64,000 bases of DNA from Bacteroidota bacterium (GTDB lineage: Bacteria; Bacteroidota; Bacteroidia; Bacteroidales; UBA10428), in the NCBI GenBank assembly GCA_023442525.1, contig JAEZZA010000006.1, positions 62,001-126,000 of the forward strand. The letters are read 5' to 3'. Both the position numbers and the translations under genes were made by a program. Of this stretch, positions 50,680 to 60,111 are shown piece by piece; the stretch's first letter is position 1, and the number at the start of each line of letters is the position of its first letter. A model generated the notes under the pieces. That model was not told the origin of the DNA. It did not search any database and saw only the letters and a list, made by a program, of their open reading frames with translations.

Positions 50680-53600
50680 ATGAGCTTGAAACATATTGTA
50701 AGTGTGATATTTACACTTCTTCTCTGTAATCTGGTAACCGCACAGAAAACCTATTATCATCTGGATGACGACAGCAGATACCGGAAGGCTAAAGAGCTCT
50801 ATGATAACGGTAAATACAGCGCTGCCCAGCTGCTGTTTGATGAATACCTTGCCGATCATCTATCAGAAAACACCGATCAGGTATCGAACAGCGAATTCTT
50901 TTCGGCAATGGCATCTGTAAAACTTTTCAACAATGATGCAGAATCAAGGATGATCAGATTTCTCAACCGGAATCCCGAAAATCCTCAACGAAATGAAGCT
51001 GTATTCAGCCTGGCCGGGTATTTCTTCCAGAAGAAAAGTTATGGCAATGCCCTTGAATATTATGAGCAGACTGATGTGACGAGGTTAAACAGGGACGACG
51101 CTGCAGAATATCACTTCAAGAAAGGTTACTGCTATTTTCTGAAAGAAGAATTTGATGCAGCCAGACTATCGTTCAGCCAGGTAAAGGATCTGGATACAAA
51201 GTACACAGCTCCGGCGCTTTATTATTATTCGCATATCAATTATACACAGGGTAACTATGAGACCGCCCTTGAAGGTTTCCTGCGACTCAGAGAAGATGCC
51301 AATTTCGGCCCAATTGTTCCTTATTACCTAACGCAGATCTATTATAAACAGAACAGGTACGACGAGGTAGTCAAATATGCTCCGGCACTGATGGAGAATG
51401 CCAATGAAAAGCGTGGTCCTGAAATTGCCCTGATTACCGGAGAATCGTATATTCAGCTCAACCTCTACCCAGAGGCCATCCCCTATCTCGAAAAGTACAT
51501 GTCTTCAGGGAGCAATGTAAGTCGAGAATCGAAATATAGCCTGGCCTATGCGTATTATAAGACCGGAGATTATGAAAAGGCTGCAAAGCTGTTTAGTGAA
51601 ATATCAGGAAGTGAGACGGCACTGAGCCAGAATGCACTTTATCATCTTGCCGATTGTCAGATAAGACTTGGTGATAAAAACAAGGCACGTATGGCATTTT
51701 CATCGGCCTCAAAGATGGATTTTGATCAGAATATTAAAGAGGACGCTTTATTCAATTATGCCCTGCTCACCTATGAGCTTGATTATTCGCCTTTCAATGA
51801 AGCCGTGCAGGCGTTGAATGATTACCTCGCCCAGTATCCGAATTCAAAACGAAGTGAGGAGGCTACCAACTACCTTGTACTGGCTTATCTGAATGCCAAA
51901 AATTACCGGCTTGCCCTTGCGTCTATCGAAAAGCTCGGCAGGATGAATAATGAAATTAAAAAAGCATACCAGAAAATAGCCTACTACCGGGGGCTTGAGT
52001 TATTTAATAACCTCGATTTCAGAGGCGCCATCGACATGTTCCGGTCAGCCGATAAATACGGGAATTTTGACAACAAGATTTACGCGCTTGGCTTATACTG
52101 GATGGGAGAAGCCAATTACAGGAATCAAAACTACAATGAAGCTATTGATCAATATAACGCCTTTCTGGCACAGCCCGGGGCATCCTCCTTTGCTGAATAT
52201 CCCCTGGCATTTTACAACCTGGGATATTGCTATTTTTCGCTCAGACAGTATGATCAGGCATCGGCATGGTTTACCAGGTTCATTCCGGTTTCGAAAAACC
52301 AACAGAAAGAAGTAGTCAGCGATGCTTATAACCGGCTTGGAGATTGCTTTTTTGTGCAATCGCAATATGCAAAAGCCGTTGGATATTATGATAATGCCAT
52401 TAAAGCCGGGGGAAAGGCCAGCGATTATACCATGTTTCAGAAAGCAATGGCTTTAGGTGTAACCGGAAAAGAGCAGGAGAAAATCAACGTGATGAATCAG
52501 CTTCTCAGCACTTATCCTCAGACGAGTTACAAACCCGATGTGTATTACCAGATAGCCGAAAGTTATGTGAAGCTCAATCAGCCCAACCTGGCGATAACCA
52601 ACTATCGCAAGGTAATTAACGATTTTCCGCGCAGCAGTTATGTTAAGAAATCGCTGCTTGGTTTGGGCGTATTGTATTTCAATACCAACAGAAACAGTGA
52701 TGCCATTGCCAGTTACAAAAAGGTTATTGAAGATTATCCCGGCACGCCTGAAGCAGAAAATGCAATGATCGGACTCAAGAATGTATATGTTGAAAACAAG
52801 GATGTGGAAGGATATTACGCCTACATGCAGAATAAGGGTTCGTTAACTTCTGCCGATCTGATGGAACAGGATTCATTGATGTATTTCACAGCAGAGCGTA
52901 TTTACATGTCGGGCGATTACACAAAAGCTAAACAGAGCCTCACCTCCTATATTCAAAAAAATCCTTCGGGCAGGTTCCTGCTGAATGCCCACTTCTATAA
53001 AGGCGATGCACATTACAGGGCAAAGGAAGATGATCCTGCACTTGAGGATTTCAAATATGTGATTGATCATCCGCGGAGCCGTTTCACGGAGCCTGCACTA
53101 TTGGGAGCCTCACGGATCAGTTTCAGGCTGAAAGATTATGAGGAAGCCGCTGAATATTATCAAAGGCTTGAAGAAATTGCAGAGGTTCAGGCTAACCTTC
53201 TTGAAGCTCGCATGGGATTAATTGAAAGTTACATGGCACTCGAAGAATATCAAAAGGTAATTGATTTAACCGACAAGGTATTGTTAAGTGAAAAATTGTC
53301 GCCGGAACAGCTGAGGAAAACCAGGTTTGCAAGGGCAAAGGCCCTCCAGGCAAACGACAGGCCAATGCTTGCTGTGGATGAATATAAAAAGGTAGCTTCC
53401 GAGGTGAAAAGCGCCGAAGGGGCCGAATCAAAATACCGCCTCGCACAAATTTATTACCAGCGAAAGGAAATTGAAAATGCCGAAAAAGTAATTTCCGATT
53501 TTGCCGATAAAACCACACCGCATCAATACTGGATGGCAAAGAGTTTCCTGCTTTGGGCCGACATTTTCAGAGAAAAGGGCGATAACTTCCAGGCTTCGCA

Positions 53601-53754
53601 AACCCTTCAGAGCCTCATTGATTATTATGAGCGCACCGATGACGGAATTATTGCCGAGGCCAAAGAAAAGAAAAAACAGATTGACAGCCGTCAGAACCAG
53701 GTTTCAGGCTCTTCCGGAAGCGATGACGAGCGGGAGATTGAGATTGATTATTAG
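50680..53754 (+). CDS. Large exported TPR-repeat protein
   Basis: The product is 1,024 residues from the ATG at 50680, opening with a signal peptide (MSLKHIVSVIFTLLLCNLVT then AQ). The frame extends to TTG 50662, but that start lies in the promoter element. The mature part is almost wholly tetratricopeptide repeats, over 20 helix pairs with patterns such as NYETALEGFLRLREDANFGP, NYNEAIDQYNAFLAQPG and RQYDQASAWFTRFIPVSKNQ, ending in a disordered charged tail (QVSGSSGSDDEREIEIDY). It is probably a periplasmic scaffold. The next gene, 45 bases on, encodes an outer-membrane barrel, and the pair recurs together in Bacteroidales genomes to my knowledge. Function unknown. Confidence 0.88.
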   Translation: MSLKHIVSVIFTLLLCNLVTAQKTYYHLDDDSRYRKAKELYDNGKYSAAQLLFDEYLADHLSENTDQVSNSEFFSAMASVKLFNNDAESRMIRFLNRNPENPQRNEAVFSLAGYFFQKKSYGNALEYYEQTDVTRLNRDDAAEYHFKKGYCYFLKEEFDAARLSFSQVKDLDTKYTAPALYYYSHINYTQGNYETALEGFLRLREDANFGPIVPYYLTQIYYKQNRYDEVVKYAPALMENANEKRGPEIALITGESYIQLNLYPEAIPYLEKYMSSGSNVSRESKYSLAYAYYKTGDYEKAAKLFSEISGSETALSQNALYHLADCQIRLGDKNKARMAFSSASKMDFDQNIKEDALFNYALLTYELDYSPFNEAVQALNDYLAQYPNSKRSEEATNYLVLAYLNAKNYRLALASIEKLGRMNNEIKKAYQKIAYYRGLELFNNLDFRGAIDMFRSADKYGNFDNKIYALGLYWMGEANYRNQNYNEAIDQYNAFLAQPGASSFAEYPLAFYNLGYCYFSLRQYDQASAWFTRFIPVSKNQQKEVVSDAYNRLGDCFFVQSQYAKAVGYYDNAIKAGGKASDYTMFQKAMALGVTGKEQEKINVMNQLLSTYPQTSYKPDVYYQIAESYVKLNQPNLAITNYRKVINDFPRSSYVKKSLLGLGVLYFNTNRNSDAIASYKKVIEDYPGTPEAENAMIGLKNVYVENKDVEGYYAYMQNKGSLTSADLMEQDSLMYFTAERIYMSGDYTKAKQSLTSYIQKNPSGRFLLNAHFYKGDAHYRAKEDDPALEDFKYVIDHPRSRFTEPALLGASRISFRLKDYEEAAEYYQRLEEIAEVQANLLEARMGLIESYMALEEYQKVIDLTDKVLLSEKLSPEQLRKTRFARAKALQANDRPMLAVDEYKKVASEVKSAEGAESKYRLAQIYYQRKEIENAEKVISDFADKTTPHQYWMAKSFLLWADIFREKGDNFQASQTLQSLIDYYERTDDGIIAEAKEKKKQIDSRQNQVSGSSGSDDEREIEIDY

Positions 53755-53799
53755 ACTGATGGTTTAAATGGTGATTTGCTGATTAATTTGCTTGCCAAC

Positions 53800-55491
53800 A
53801 TGCTAAAAAAGAAAACAAATATGTCACTACAACGAATATTGGTCGCCTTTACAGTAATTACATTAACCGGTATCCCGGTTCTTTCGCAGGAACTGAACCG
53901 TGACGTGGTTGTTGTACGGCCCTATGAACCAACACTGTCCGACGCCCAAAAGTATAATTTTCTGCCCGAGATGAATAAGGTTGAGACATCGGTCCCGGGA
54001 TTTCAGTATTCGATTTCACCCAGGAGACTTTCCGGAGGATTTGAACCGGAGCCGATCAAGGCAGCCAGGACTGTTACTACCTCGCTTCCCAAAATATATA
54101 ACAGTTGGCTGAAACTTGGGCTCGGCAATTACAGTACGCCACTTGTTGAATTCAATATCAGCAATCTGCGATCGAAAGAATATTCCTATGGAGCCTTCAT
54201 GCACCATAAATCGTCGGGTGGAAGGGTTCTTCTTGAAAACGACCGAAGAGTGAAAGCCGGATACGTTGACAATCTGATCAAAGTTTATGGCAAGAGGTTT
54301 TATAACAAGGTCACCTTATCGGGCGAACTGAATTTTGAACAGCACTCGTTTAATTACTACGGGTATAATACCGACACCCTCATGGTTCCCATAGAGGTAA
54401 AACCCGACAGTATCAGGCAGAGGACATACAGGCCGGGGCTCACCCTGGGATTGAAGACCACCAACGATGCCGAAGAATTCAATGTAGATGCAGGGATCAG
54501 TATCGACTATTTTACCGACCGTTTTCACAACAAAGAACCTCAGATGATTGTAAAAACCGGATTCACCAAGGGATTTGCAGGAATGACAGGTGGACTCGAT
54601 CTCAAGCTGGATTATTCTAAAATCCGGGGTATTGACACAATTGCAAATACACAATTTCACTTTTATCCCTGGATAGGTAAAAGCAGTGATGACTGGCAGT
54701 TCAGGCTGGGATTTGAAATTGCAGCGGATATTGCCGATATTACAAAATATTACTTCTATCCCCATGCAAACCTCGACATTATTATAATTAAAGATGTATT
54801 GATACCCTTTGTAGGGATTTCCGGAGAATTACAAAAAAACAATTACGCCAATTTGTTTGATGAGAATATGTACATCAAACCCGGCTTGACATTGAAAAAT
54901 ACGAGCAGTAATTTTATTGCCTTTGGCGGTATCAAGGGCAATATCAGTTCGATGATCCGGTTCAGGGCAGATGCATCTCTCACGATATTCAAAGATTTTC
55001 ATTTTTATATAAACGATACGGTTAATGCACCATCGACATTACCTCTCGACAACCAGTTTACCGCGGTTTACGACAATGCCAACCTGATTACCTATCATGG
55101 ACAGATTGTTGTGGAACCGGGCGAGAAATTTGAATTCATGGTTGATGCCAGCTACTACGATTATAAAACGTTTGAAGAGCTGAAACCATGGCACAGGCCC
55201 GACTTCCTTATCAAATCGGGTATCAAATACAGGTATGACAAATTTGAATTCGGTGCCGGATTCAACGTTATCGGCAACAGGTGGGTTAAAACCAGGCATA
55301 TCCTGTATCCTGAAGGTATGAAAAAACTCAAACCTGTATTTGACGGGAACCTGAGTATAAATTATCATTATTCAAAGCTGTTAACGGTTTTTGCTGATTT
55401 TCACAATCTGGCTGAAAGGAGCTACCAGTTATGGAATCAATATCCGACACAACGATTTAATTTCCTCGTTGGATTCTCATATAAACTTTAA
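53800..55491 (+). CDS. Outer-membrane beta-barrel protein paired with the TPR protein
   Basis: The product is 563 residues from ATG 53800 (MLKKKTNMSLQRILVAFTVI, a signal peptide with basic start); ATG 53821 is the alternative. The mature N-terminus (ELNRDVVVVRPYEPTLSDAQ, KYNFLP) is a short conserved lead-in with a TonB-box-like VVVVRPYEP, but no plug domain follows. The rest alternates beta strands (WLKLGLGNYSTPLVEFNISN, KLGL/YSYGAFMHHKSSGG) to the C-terminal FNFLVGFSYKL, a barrel ending. It may be a plug-less TonB-like barrel or a structural pore. It follows the large TPR gene and precedes the cobalamin adenosyltransferase gene by 21 bases. Confidence 0.78.
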   Translation: MLKKKTNMSLQRILVAFTVITLTGIPVLSQELNRDVVVVRPYEPTLSDAQKYNFLPEMNKVETSVPGFQYSISPRRLSGGFEPEPIKAARTVTTSLPKIYNSWLKLGLGNYSTPLVEFNISNLRSKEYSYGAFMHHKSSGGRVLLENDRRVKAGYVDNLIKVYGKRFYNKVTLSGELNFEQHSFNYYGYNTDTLMVPIEVKPDSIRQRTYRPGLTLGLKTTNDAEEFNVDAGISIDYFTDRFHNKEPQMIVKTGFTKGFAGMTGGLDLKLDYSKIRGIDTIANTQFHFYPWIGKSSDDWQFRLGFEIAADIADITKYYFYPHANLDIIIIKDVLIPFVGISGELQKNNYANLFDENMYIKPGLTLKNTSSNFIAFGGIKGNISSMIRFRADASLTIFKDFHFYINDTVNAPSTLPLDNQFTAVYDNANLITYHGQIVVEPGEKFEFMVDASYYDYKTFEELKPWHRPDFLIKSGIKYRYDKFEFGAGFNVIGNRWVKTRHILYPEGMKKLKPVFDGNLSINYHYSKLLTVFADFHNLAERSYQLWNQYPTQRFNFLVGFSYKL

Positions 55492-55512
55492 TCTCCGGCA
55501 TAAACCAAAATC

Positions 55513-56061
55513 ATGAAGATATACACACGTACAGGGGATAAGGGCTTAACATCGCTTATCGGCGGAAAGCCGGTACCCAAGACACATGTACGCATTGAAG
55601 CTTACGGCACAGTTGATGAACTAATTGCACATACCGGAATGATCAGGGATATGAGTGAAGATCCTGATGTGAAGGATCAGATATTATTCATCCTGGATCG
55701 TCTGATGATCTGTGCATCAGTTCTTGCTACTGATTGTGAAAACTGTGAAATGAAGCTCCCTGAAATTAAAAATGACGATATCGTATTTCTTGAAAAGGCC
55801 ATTGACAAAATGGAAGAGGGCCTGCCTGCGTTGAAATCGTTTGTATTGCCCGGAGGCAGCGCTCTTTCATCGCAGTGCCACATTGCACGCACCGTGTGTC
55901 GCAGGGCAGAGAGGCGAATATTACAGCTTTCAGGTGAACTTTTTGTTCCGGAAACCGTAATAAAGTTCATGAACAGGCTTTCAGATTATTTGTTTGTTCT
56001 GGCACGCAAGGTTTTACATGAATCTGGCAAAAAAGACATACTTTGGAAACCTGAATTGTAA
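55513..56061 (+). CDS. PduO-type cob(I)alamin adenosyltransferase
   Basis: The 182-residue product is a trimeric PduO/MMAB-type enzyme that attaches the adenosyl group of ATP to cob(I)alamin. Seen: the N-terminal KIYTRTGDKGLTSLIGGKPV (2-21) with the TGDxG ATP loop, VRIEAYGTVDELIAHTG (26-42), and the C-terminal helix block with SQCHIARTVCRRAERRI (about 119-135) and FMNRLSDYLFVLARKV (about 155-170), where Arg and Asp residues bind ATP and the corrin. All hallmarks are present. It follows the barrel protein by 21 bases; a strong promoter for the next gene starts inside its last codons. Confidence 0.95.
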   Translation: MKIYTRTGDKGLTSLIGGKPVPKTHVRIEAYGTVDELIAHTGMIRDMSEDPDVKDQILFILDRLMICASVLATDCENCEMKLPEIKNDDIVFLEKAIDKMEEGLPALKSFVLPGGSALSSQCHIARTVCRRAERRILQLSGELFVPETVIKFMNRLSDYLFVLARKVLHESGKKDILWKPEL

Positions 56062-56085
56062 CATCTATATATTTTTTTATATTTG
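56056..56085 (+). promoter_or_regulatory. Bacteroidota-type promoter for the DUF2795 gene
   Basis: TTG (56056-56058), 19 bases, then TATATTTG (56078-56085). Both the -33 TTG and the -7 TAnnTTTG match the consensus with proper spacing. Transcription would start near 56092, about 30 bases before the ATG at 56124. The best promoter seen in the window. Confidence 0.75.
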
Positions 56086-56123
56086 CACAATTTTTCAGAT
56101 AAGGTCATTTTAAAGTTACATCT

Positions 56124-56345
56124 ATGTATTGGACACTTGAACTAGCGTCGAAATTAGAAGATGCTCCCTGGCCTGCCTCAAAGGAGGAACTGATCGATTT
56201 TGCCATTCGCTCCGGTGCCCCGTTGGAGGTTATCGAAAACTTACAGGAAATTGAAGATGAAGGCGAGATTTATGAAAGTATCGAAGATCTCTGGCCAGAT
56301 TATCCCAGTAAGGATGACTTCTTTTTTAATGAAGATGAATACTAA
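56124..56345 (+). CDS. DUF2795 domain protein
   Basis: A 73-residue acidic protein with the DUF2795 pattern: YWTLELASKLEDAPWPASKE, then ELIDFAIRSGAPLEVIENLQ, and a Glu/Asp-rich end (DLWPDYPSKDDFFFNEDEY). The family is small, conserved in Bacteroidetes and of unknown function. It has its own well-formed promoter and an intrinsic terminator right after the stop, so it is a single-gene transcript, likely well expressed. Confidence 0.9.
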   Translation: MYWTLELASKLEDAPWPASKEELIDFAIRSGAPLEVIENLQEIEDEGEIYESIEDLWPDYPSKDDFFFNEDEY

Positions 56346-56350
56346 GAAAT

Positions 56351-56376
56351 AAAGGCTGCATCAGGGCAGCCTTTTT
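56351..56376 (+). terminator. Intrinsic terminator, bidirectional, between DUF2795 and OstA-like genes
   Basis: AAAGGCTGC (56351-56359) pairs with GCAGCCTTT (56366-56374), loop ATCAGG, followed by TT. On the minus strand the A-run gives a T-run, and it directly follows the stop of the OstA-like gene (TAA at 56375-56377), so it serves both convergent genes. Confidence 0.9.
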
Positions 56377-57886
56377 AGTTTTTGAATTTTCGGAAAATAT
56401 CGTCCTTATTTTTTGGACGTCTGTCTGCTAACCATTTAAAATCTTTAAGCAGTAGTTTTTCGGGTGGTGCCATCTCAAGGGGGTATGTCGTACCGTTTGG
56501 CAGCACATAGAATCTGATGTTATCGGGCTTATTATTCTTAAGATAAATGCTAAGATTCGAACTTTGAGCCACATTAACTCCTATGAGTTCGTTGCGGTCT
56601 TTTGCATAATACACAGTTTCGCCGTTTCCATTCACGTCAATTTTATATGCCTCGTTATCCCTGAAATAACCGATCATGTTTTTGCCCTTGATCTGGTTGA
56701 ATTTGCCTGTATCTTCCTCATTGATCATGAAAGCTGACTGAATCATGTGAACCTGGCTTACCTGCCGGTTTTTTGTCCATATCTCGATATAATTCGCCGA
56801 CAACTGGTTTTCACCCGACCATAAAACAGGTTCCTTGTATAGCCTTAAAATGGAATCAGAGGCAGTGTAATACAATGAATCGCACATTCCCTGAAGGTCC
56901 GATTTATACAAACGAGCTCCATAATAAGCCCTGAGCTCCCTGAAGCCTGCAGAATCGTTGTTTGCCCTCAGAGTATCCGCGTGTACAAATACCGAATCGG
57001 AATCCGAGGTTATGTATATGAAAACGGCCTGCCGGGTGAGTAATGCACTGTCGGTTTTCTGGTTTACAATAGCGTGATTACCCCTTAAAATGATATTCTG
57101 ATCCTCATCCAGGAGTTCGATATTGTTGAATGCCTCACCATAGCCTGTATTCCTTTCGTAGTAAAGACTGTCGCCTTTGATAACCTGCCTGTTATTGCGA
57201 ACAAGTGCATTTTGCTTGAGCATGGAAATATCGGTATCGGTATTATACCAGCCATCTTCGCAATAAATGTAACTGCTGTCGCCAATGATCTCAGTAGGTC
57301 CGAAAAACCAGGAAATTTTAGAGACAGTATGATATTTCAGGGTATCTGAATATATTGTATAATCAGGGTTTCGCAGTACAACCGAATCAATGAAGTGATA
57401 CATTTCATCACGGGCAAAATAATACCCTACCTGGCTGTTCAGTTTGTTATCACCGCTCTTTATGTCAGCATAACGGGTATAGTAAGCCGTATTTGTACCG
57501 ACATTATACTCGAGTTCACTGGTCAGCAGCTCCGTATTACGACCCACGAGCCTTACGTTACTTGTAATCCGGGCTATGCGGGTATTCCCGTCATATGTCA
57601 GATGATCTCCGTAACAATCAATTGAATCGCCCTGAACCAGATGTACCCTGCTGAATGCCTCCAATGAATTATTGGCTACGTAATTATACGCGCTGTCGCA
57701 GTACATTATTGCACCGCCATGCTCAAATACCACATTTCCGATAAGCCTGTAGGCACCGTTTGCAATTTCCTGTGCCTGTTCCATGAAATCAGCCTTAACC
57801 TGCACCTGTCTGGTCGATTGTTGTGCAGAGACAACAACATTACTCAAAAACTGAATGATCAATATGGCAACAAGGCATTTTCTCAA
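56375..57886 (-). CDS. OstA/LptA-like lipopolysaccharide transport protein
   Basis: The 503-residue product has a signal peptide (about 1-21) and several LptA/OstA-type beta-jellyroll repeats: RLIGNVVFEHGGAIMYCDSA (about 47-66), HLTYDGNTRIARITSNVRLV and similar later ones (ALVRNNRQVIKGDSLYYERN, IILRGNHAIVN, NQLSANYIEIWTKNRQ). It ends in a disordered basic tail. LptA forms the periplasmic bridge carrying LPS to the outer membrane; this Bacteroidota type (OstA_2) is larger than E. coli LptA (185 residues) and may combine more repeats. It is last in the minus-strand run after the SurA-like genes, 17 bases downstream of the nearest, linking LPS and outer-membrane protein assembly. Confidence 0.87.
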   Translation of the reverse strand: MRKCLVAILIIQFLSNVVVSAQQSTRQVQVKADFMEQAQEIANGAYRLIGNVVFEHGGAIMYCDSAYNYVANNSLEAFSRVHLVQGDSIDCYGDHLTYDGNTRIARITSNVRLVGRNTELLTSELEYNVGTNTAYYTRYADIKSGDNKLNSQVGYYFARDEMYHFIDSVVLRNPDYTIYSDTLKYHTVSKISWFFGPTEIIGDSSYIYCEDGWYNTDTDISMLKQNALVRNNRQVIKGDSLYYERNTGYGEAFNNIELLDEDQNIILRGNHAIVNQKTDSALLTRQAVFIYITSDSDSVFVHADTLRANNDSAGFRELRAYYGARLYKSDLQGMCDSLYYTASDSILRLYKEPVLWSGENQLSANYIEIWTKNRQVSQVHMIQSAFMINEEDTGKFNQIKGKNMIGYFRDNEAYKIDVNGNGETVYYAKDRNELIGVNVAQSSNLSIYLKNNKPDNIRFYVLPNGTTYPLEMAPPEKLLLKDFKWLADRRPKNKDDIFRKFKN

Positions 57887-57903
57887 AATCAGAAGTTGTT
57901 AAA

Positions 57904-59253
57904 TCAGATTCCGGTATTGATCCAGGTCTTTATACCGAACGGACATTTGGAATATTTTTCGGATATCCGGATATACGTTGTGCGTGCTTTTTCTGACACC
58001 CACTCGCTGACCCTGTCATTTTGCTTTTTATCAAGCGCCATTGATTTAAAAAGACTGTAGTCTTCTTTTAAATTTCCTACATGCGGATTGCTTCTGCTTT
58101 TTAGCCAGATAAGCTTGAAAACTGTTTTACCTTTATTATCAATACTCTCATAGGGAGCCGACATCTCTCCCACTTTCAGGGCATTGACAATCCTGTATTC
58201 CTGGGGACCGAATTCATCGAGAGCCCAGCGAGTGCCTCCGCGCATGGGATTAACAGCAATACCACCGCTTATCCGGGTATCCTCATCCTGGCTCAAACGC
58301 ATGGCAGCTTCGGGGAATTTGAGTGAGTCGAGACGCACGAGGGTAGCTATACTGTCGAGTTGCCTTATGGCCGCATCTTTTTCACTGAAAGCGATCTTGG
58401 GTTTCAGTAATATGTGTCGCGTATGTATTCGGTCATCGGTTTTGTCGAGACACTGAATGAGATGATATCCGAACGAAGATTCAACAATACGTGAAATAGC
58501 GCCCTTTTTGAGTGCAAAAGCTGCCTTGGAATAATCAGGATCCAATTCTGCCTTAGCCATCCATCCAATATCGCCTCCGCGGGGAGCCGATCCATCTTCG
58601 GAATAAATTACTGCCATAGTGGCAAAACTTTCACCGTTAATTACTCTTTCGCGAATCTTAAGCAAATTCTCCCTTACATCAAGAATAGCCTGTTCACTCG
58701 ATTTGGGATATACAAAAATCTGGTTGAATTCCACTTCAGCATTAATATAAGGAAGGCTGTCGGGAGGTATGCTTCTGTAAAACTGTCTGACTTCGGAGGG
58801 AGTTATGGTAATTCCTTCGGTGATCTTTCTTCGCATTTCATTTGCCAGCAGTCCTTCGCGAATTTCATCACGGGTATCTTCCTTAATTTCAATGATAGTC
58901 CTGTTAAACTCAGCCTCGAGCCGTTCCTGCGTACCATAGTAATTGATATAGTATTGCAGTCGCCTGTCGAGTTCACTTTCAACTTGTGAATCGGTTACTT
59001 CAAGACTATCTACTTCAGCCTGGTGTAAAAGCAGTTTTTGAACCAGCAACTGCTCCAAAATCATACAACGTGTATTTTCGTCAATCGGCTCTTTGGCCTC
59101 TTTGAGCTGTAATAAGGCTTTTTCAATATCCGAATGAAGGATTTTTTTGTCACCCAATACGGCAACTACTTCATCAATGATTAACTGACCTTGAACGTTG
59201 CTAATGCCGCATCCAACAGTGATAAAAAAAATTAACAGGAATTTTCGGATCAT
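57904..59253 (-). CDS. SurA-like peptidylprolyl isomerase/chaperone
   Basis: The product is 449 residues from ATG 59253 (MIRKFLLIFFITVGCGISNV, signal peptide); a longer frame from 59322 would overlap the upstream gene and lose the signal start. The N-terminal SurA chaperone domain is clear (IIDEVVAVLGDKKILHSDIE, then VQKLLLHQAEVDSLEVTDSQ). Two parvulin-type PPIase domains follow, the first with GESFATMAVIYSEDGSAPRG, GGDIGWMAK and GYHLIQCLD (about 210-300), the second weaker, with HTRHILLKPK. It would escort outer-membrane proteins through the periplasm. It is the third of three SurA-like genes in a row. Confidence 0.9.
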   Translation of the reverse strand: MIRKFLLIFFITVGCGISNVQGQLIIDEVVAVLGDKKILHSDIEKALLQLKEAKEPIDENTRCMILEQLLVQKLLLHQAEVDSLEVTDSQVESELDRRLQYYINYYGTQERLEAEFNRTIIEIKEDTRDEIREGLLANEMRRKITEGITITPSEVRQFYRSIPPDSLPYINAEVEFNQIFVYPKSSEQAILDVRENLLKIRERVINGESFATMAVIYSEDGSAPRGGDIGWMAKAELDPDYSKAAFALKKGAISRIVESSFGYHLIQCLDKTDDRIHTRHILLKPKIAFSEKDAAIRQLDSIATLVRLDSLKFPEAAMRLSQDEDTRISGGIAVNPMRGGTRWALDEFGPQEYRIVNALKVGEMSAPYESIDNKGKTVFKLIWLKSRSNPHVGNLKEDYSLFKSMALDKKQNDRVSEWVSEKARTTYIRISEKYSKCPFGIKTWINTGI

Positions 59254-59257
59254 TACT

Positions 59258-60103
59258 TTATTTGTAAATAGTGAAGTGTTCTCGATTTTGAGCATCGCTG
59301 AAAATATTGCTTTCAAGTTCACTGATAAGCTGCACCTTCCGTTTGTTTAGTATAATCGAATGTATATTGTCTTTCACCAGCTCATAGGGTGTGGTAGTAC
59401 CCTCAGGAGCCAGTTTGTTTGCATTCACAAAGTAATAATAGTTTTGGTCTCTTGTCTCTAAATAACGGCGATTTTTAAGAGTATTTAACAATAACTGGTT
59501 GTCGGACGGAATAGTTCGTAAAACTTCGTTCACGTTCACCCATGAGTCATTAAAGTGGGTAAATACGGTGGCGTGTTCAAAACACCAGGCTTCGAGCAAC
59601 TTAATATGCTCCGGGTTATCCGACCGGTACCATTGCCGTACCTTGTAAATTTCCGGTGCATTAACCGGCAGCTTTATAAAAGTCCCGGTCATCATAGGCT
59701 GGTTCAGAATAAAGTTAGCCTGGTTCTCATTGTACCACGATTCAATCTCACTTTCACTCACCACAGTATCGAGATTTTGCTGCAGATAGCTTTGCTGGTA
59801 TGCATAAATCAACAAGGAACTCCTGTAGTTTTCAATTTCATGACTTACATCTTTTTCATGGTCGGTGAGATTTCTTTCGGCGATATAGAGAAGAAGCTTA
59901 TTTCGGATCCATTTTTCAATGAAATCGTTAACAACAGTAATGCTGTCATTACCAGTTATTCCGGCTACAACTAACCCTTTGAGATCGGCGGGATACAGAT
60001 AGTTATCGAATACCCTGGCCAGTGGCTGTTCAGAGGGTTCGGCCGGCTTTTGCCTGCACGATAACAGGCATAATGGAATTGTCAACAACAATAAGGCTCT
60101 CAT
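59258..60103 (-). CDS. SurA-N-like lipoprotein without clear PPIase domain
   Basis: A 281-residue lipoprotein (lipobox ending Cys16, LCLLSC). The mature part opens LARVFDNYLYPADLKGLVVA and has a helical SurA-like N-terminal region (VVNDFIEKWIRNKLLLYIAE, SEIESWYNENQANFIL). The middle shows TFIKLPVNAPEIYKVRQWYR, but the PPIase core motifs of parvulin (GxxF, GGxLG, GYHII) are not visible. It is therefore likely a chaperone-only member of the SurA group, tethered to the membrane. It sits between the two full SurA-like genes, 4 and 8 bases apart. Confidence 0.78.
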   Translation of the reverse strand: MRALLLLTIPLCLLSCRQKPAEPSEQPLARVFDNYLYPADLKGLVVAGITGNDSITVVNDFIEKWIRNKLLLYIAERNLTDHEKDVSHEIENYRSSLLIYAYQQSYLQQNLDTVVSESEIESWYNENQANFILNQPMMTGTFIKLPVNAPEIYKVRQWYRSDNPEHIKLLEAWCFEHATVFTHFNDSWVNVNEVLRTIPSDNQLLLNTLKNRRYLETRDQNYYYFVNANKLAPEGTTTPYELVKDNIHSIILNKRKVQLISELESNIFSDAQNREHFTIYK

Positions 60104-60111
60104 GTGAATGT

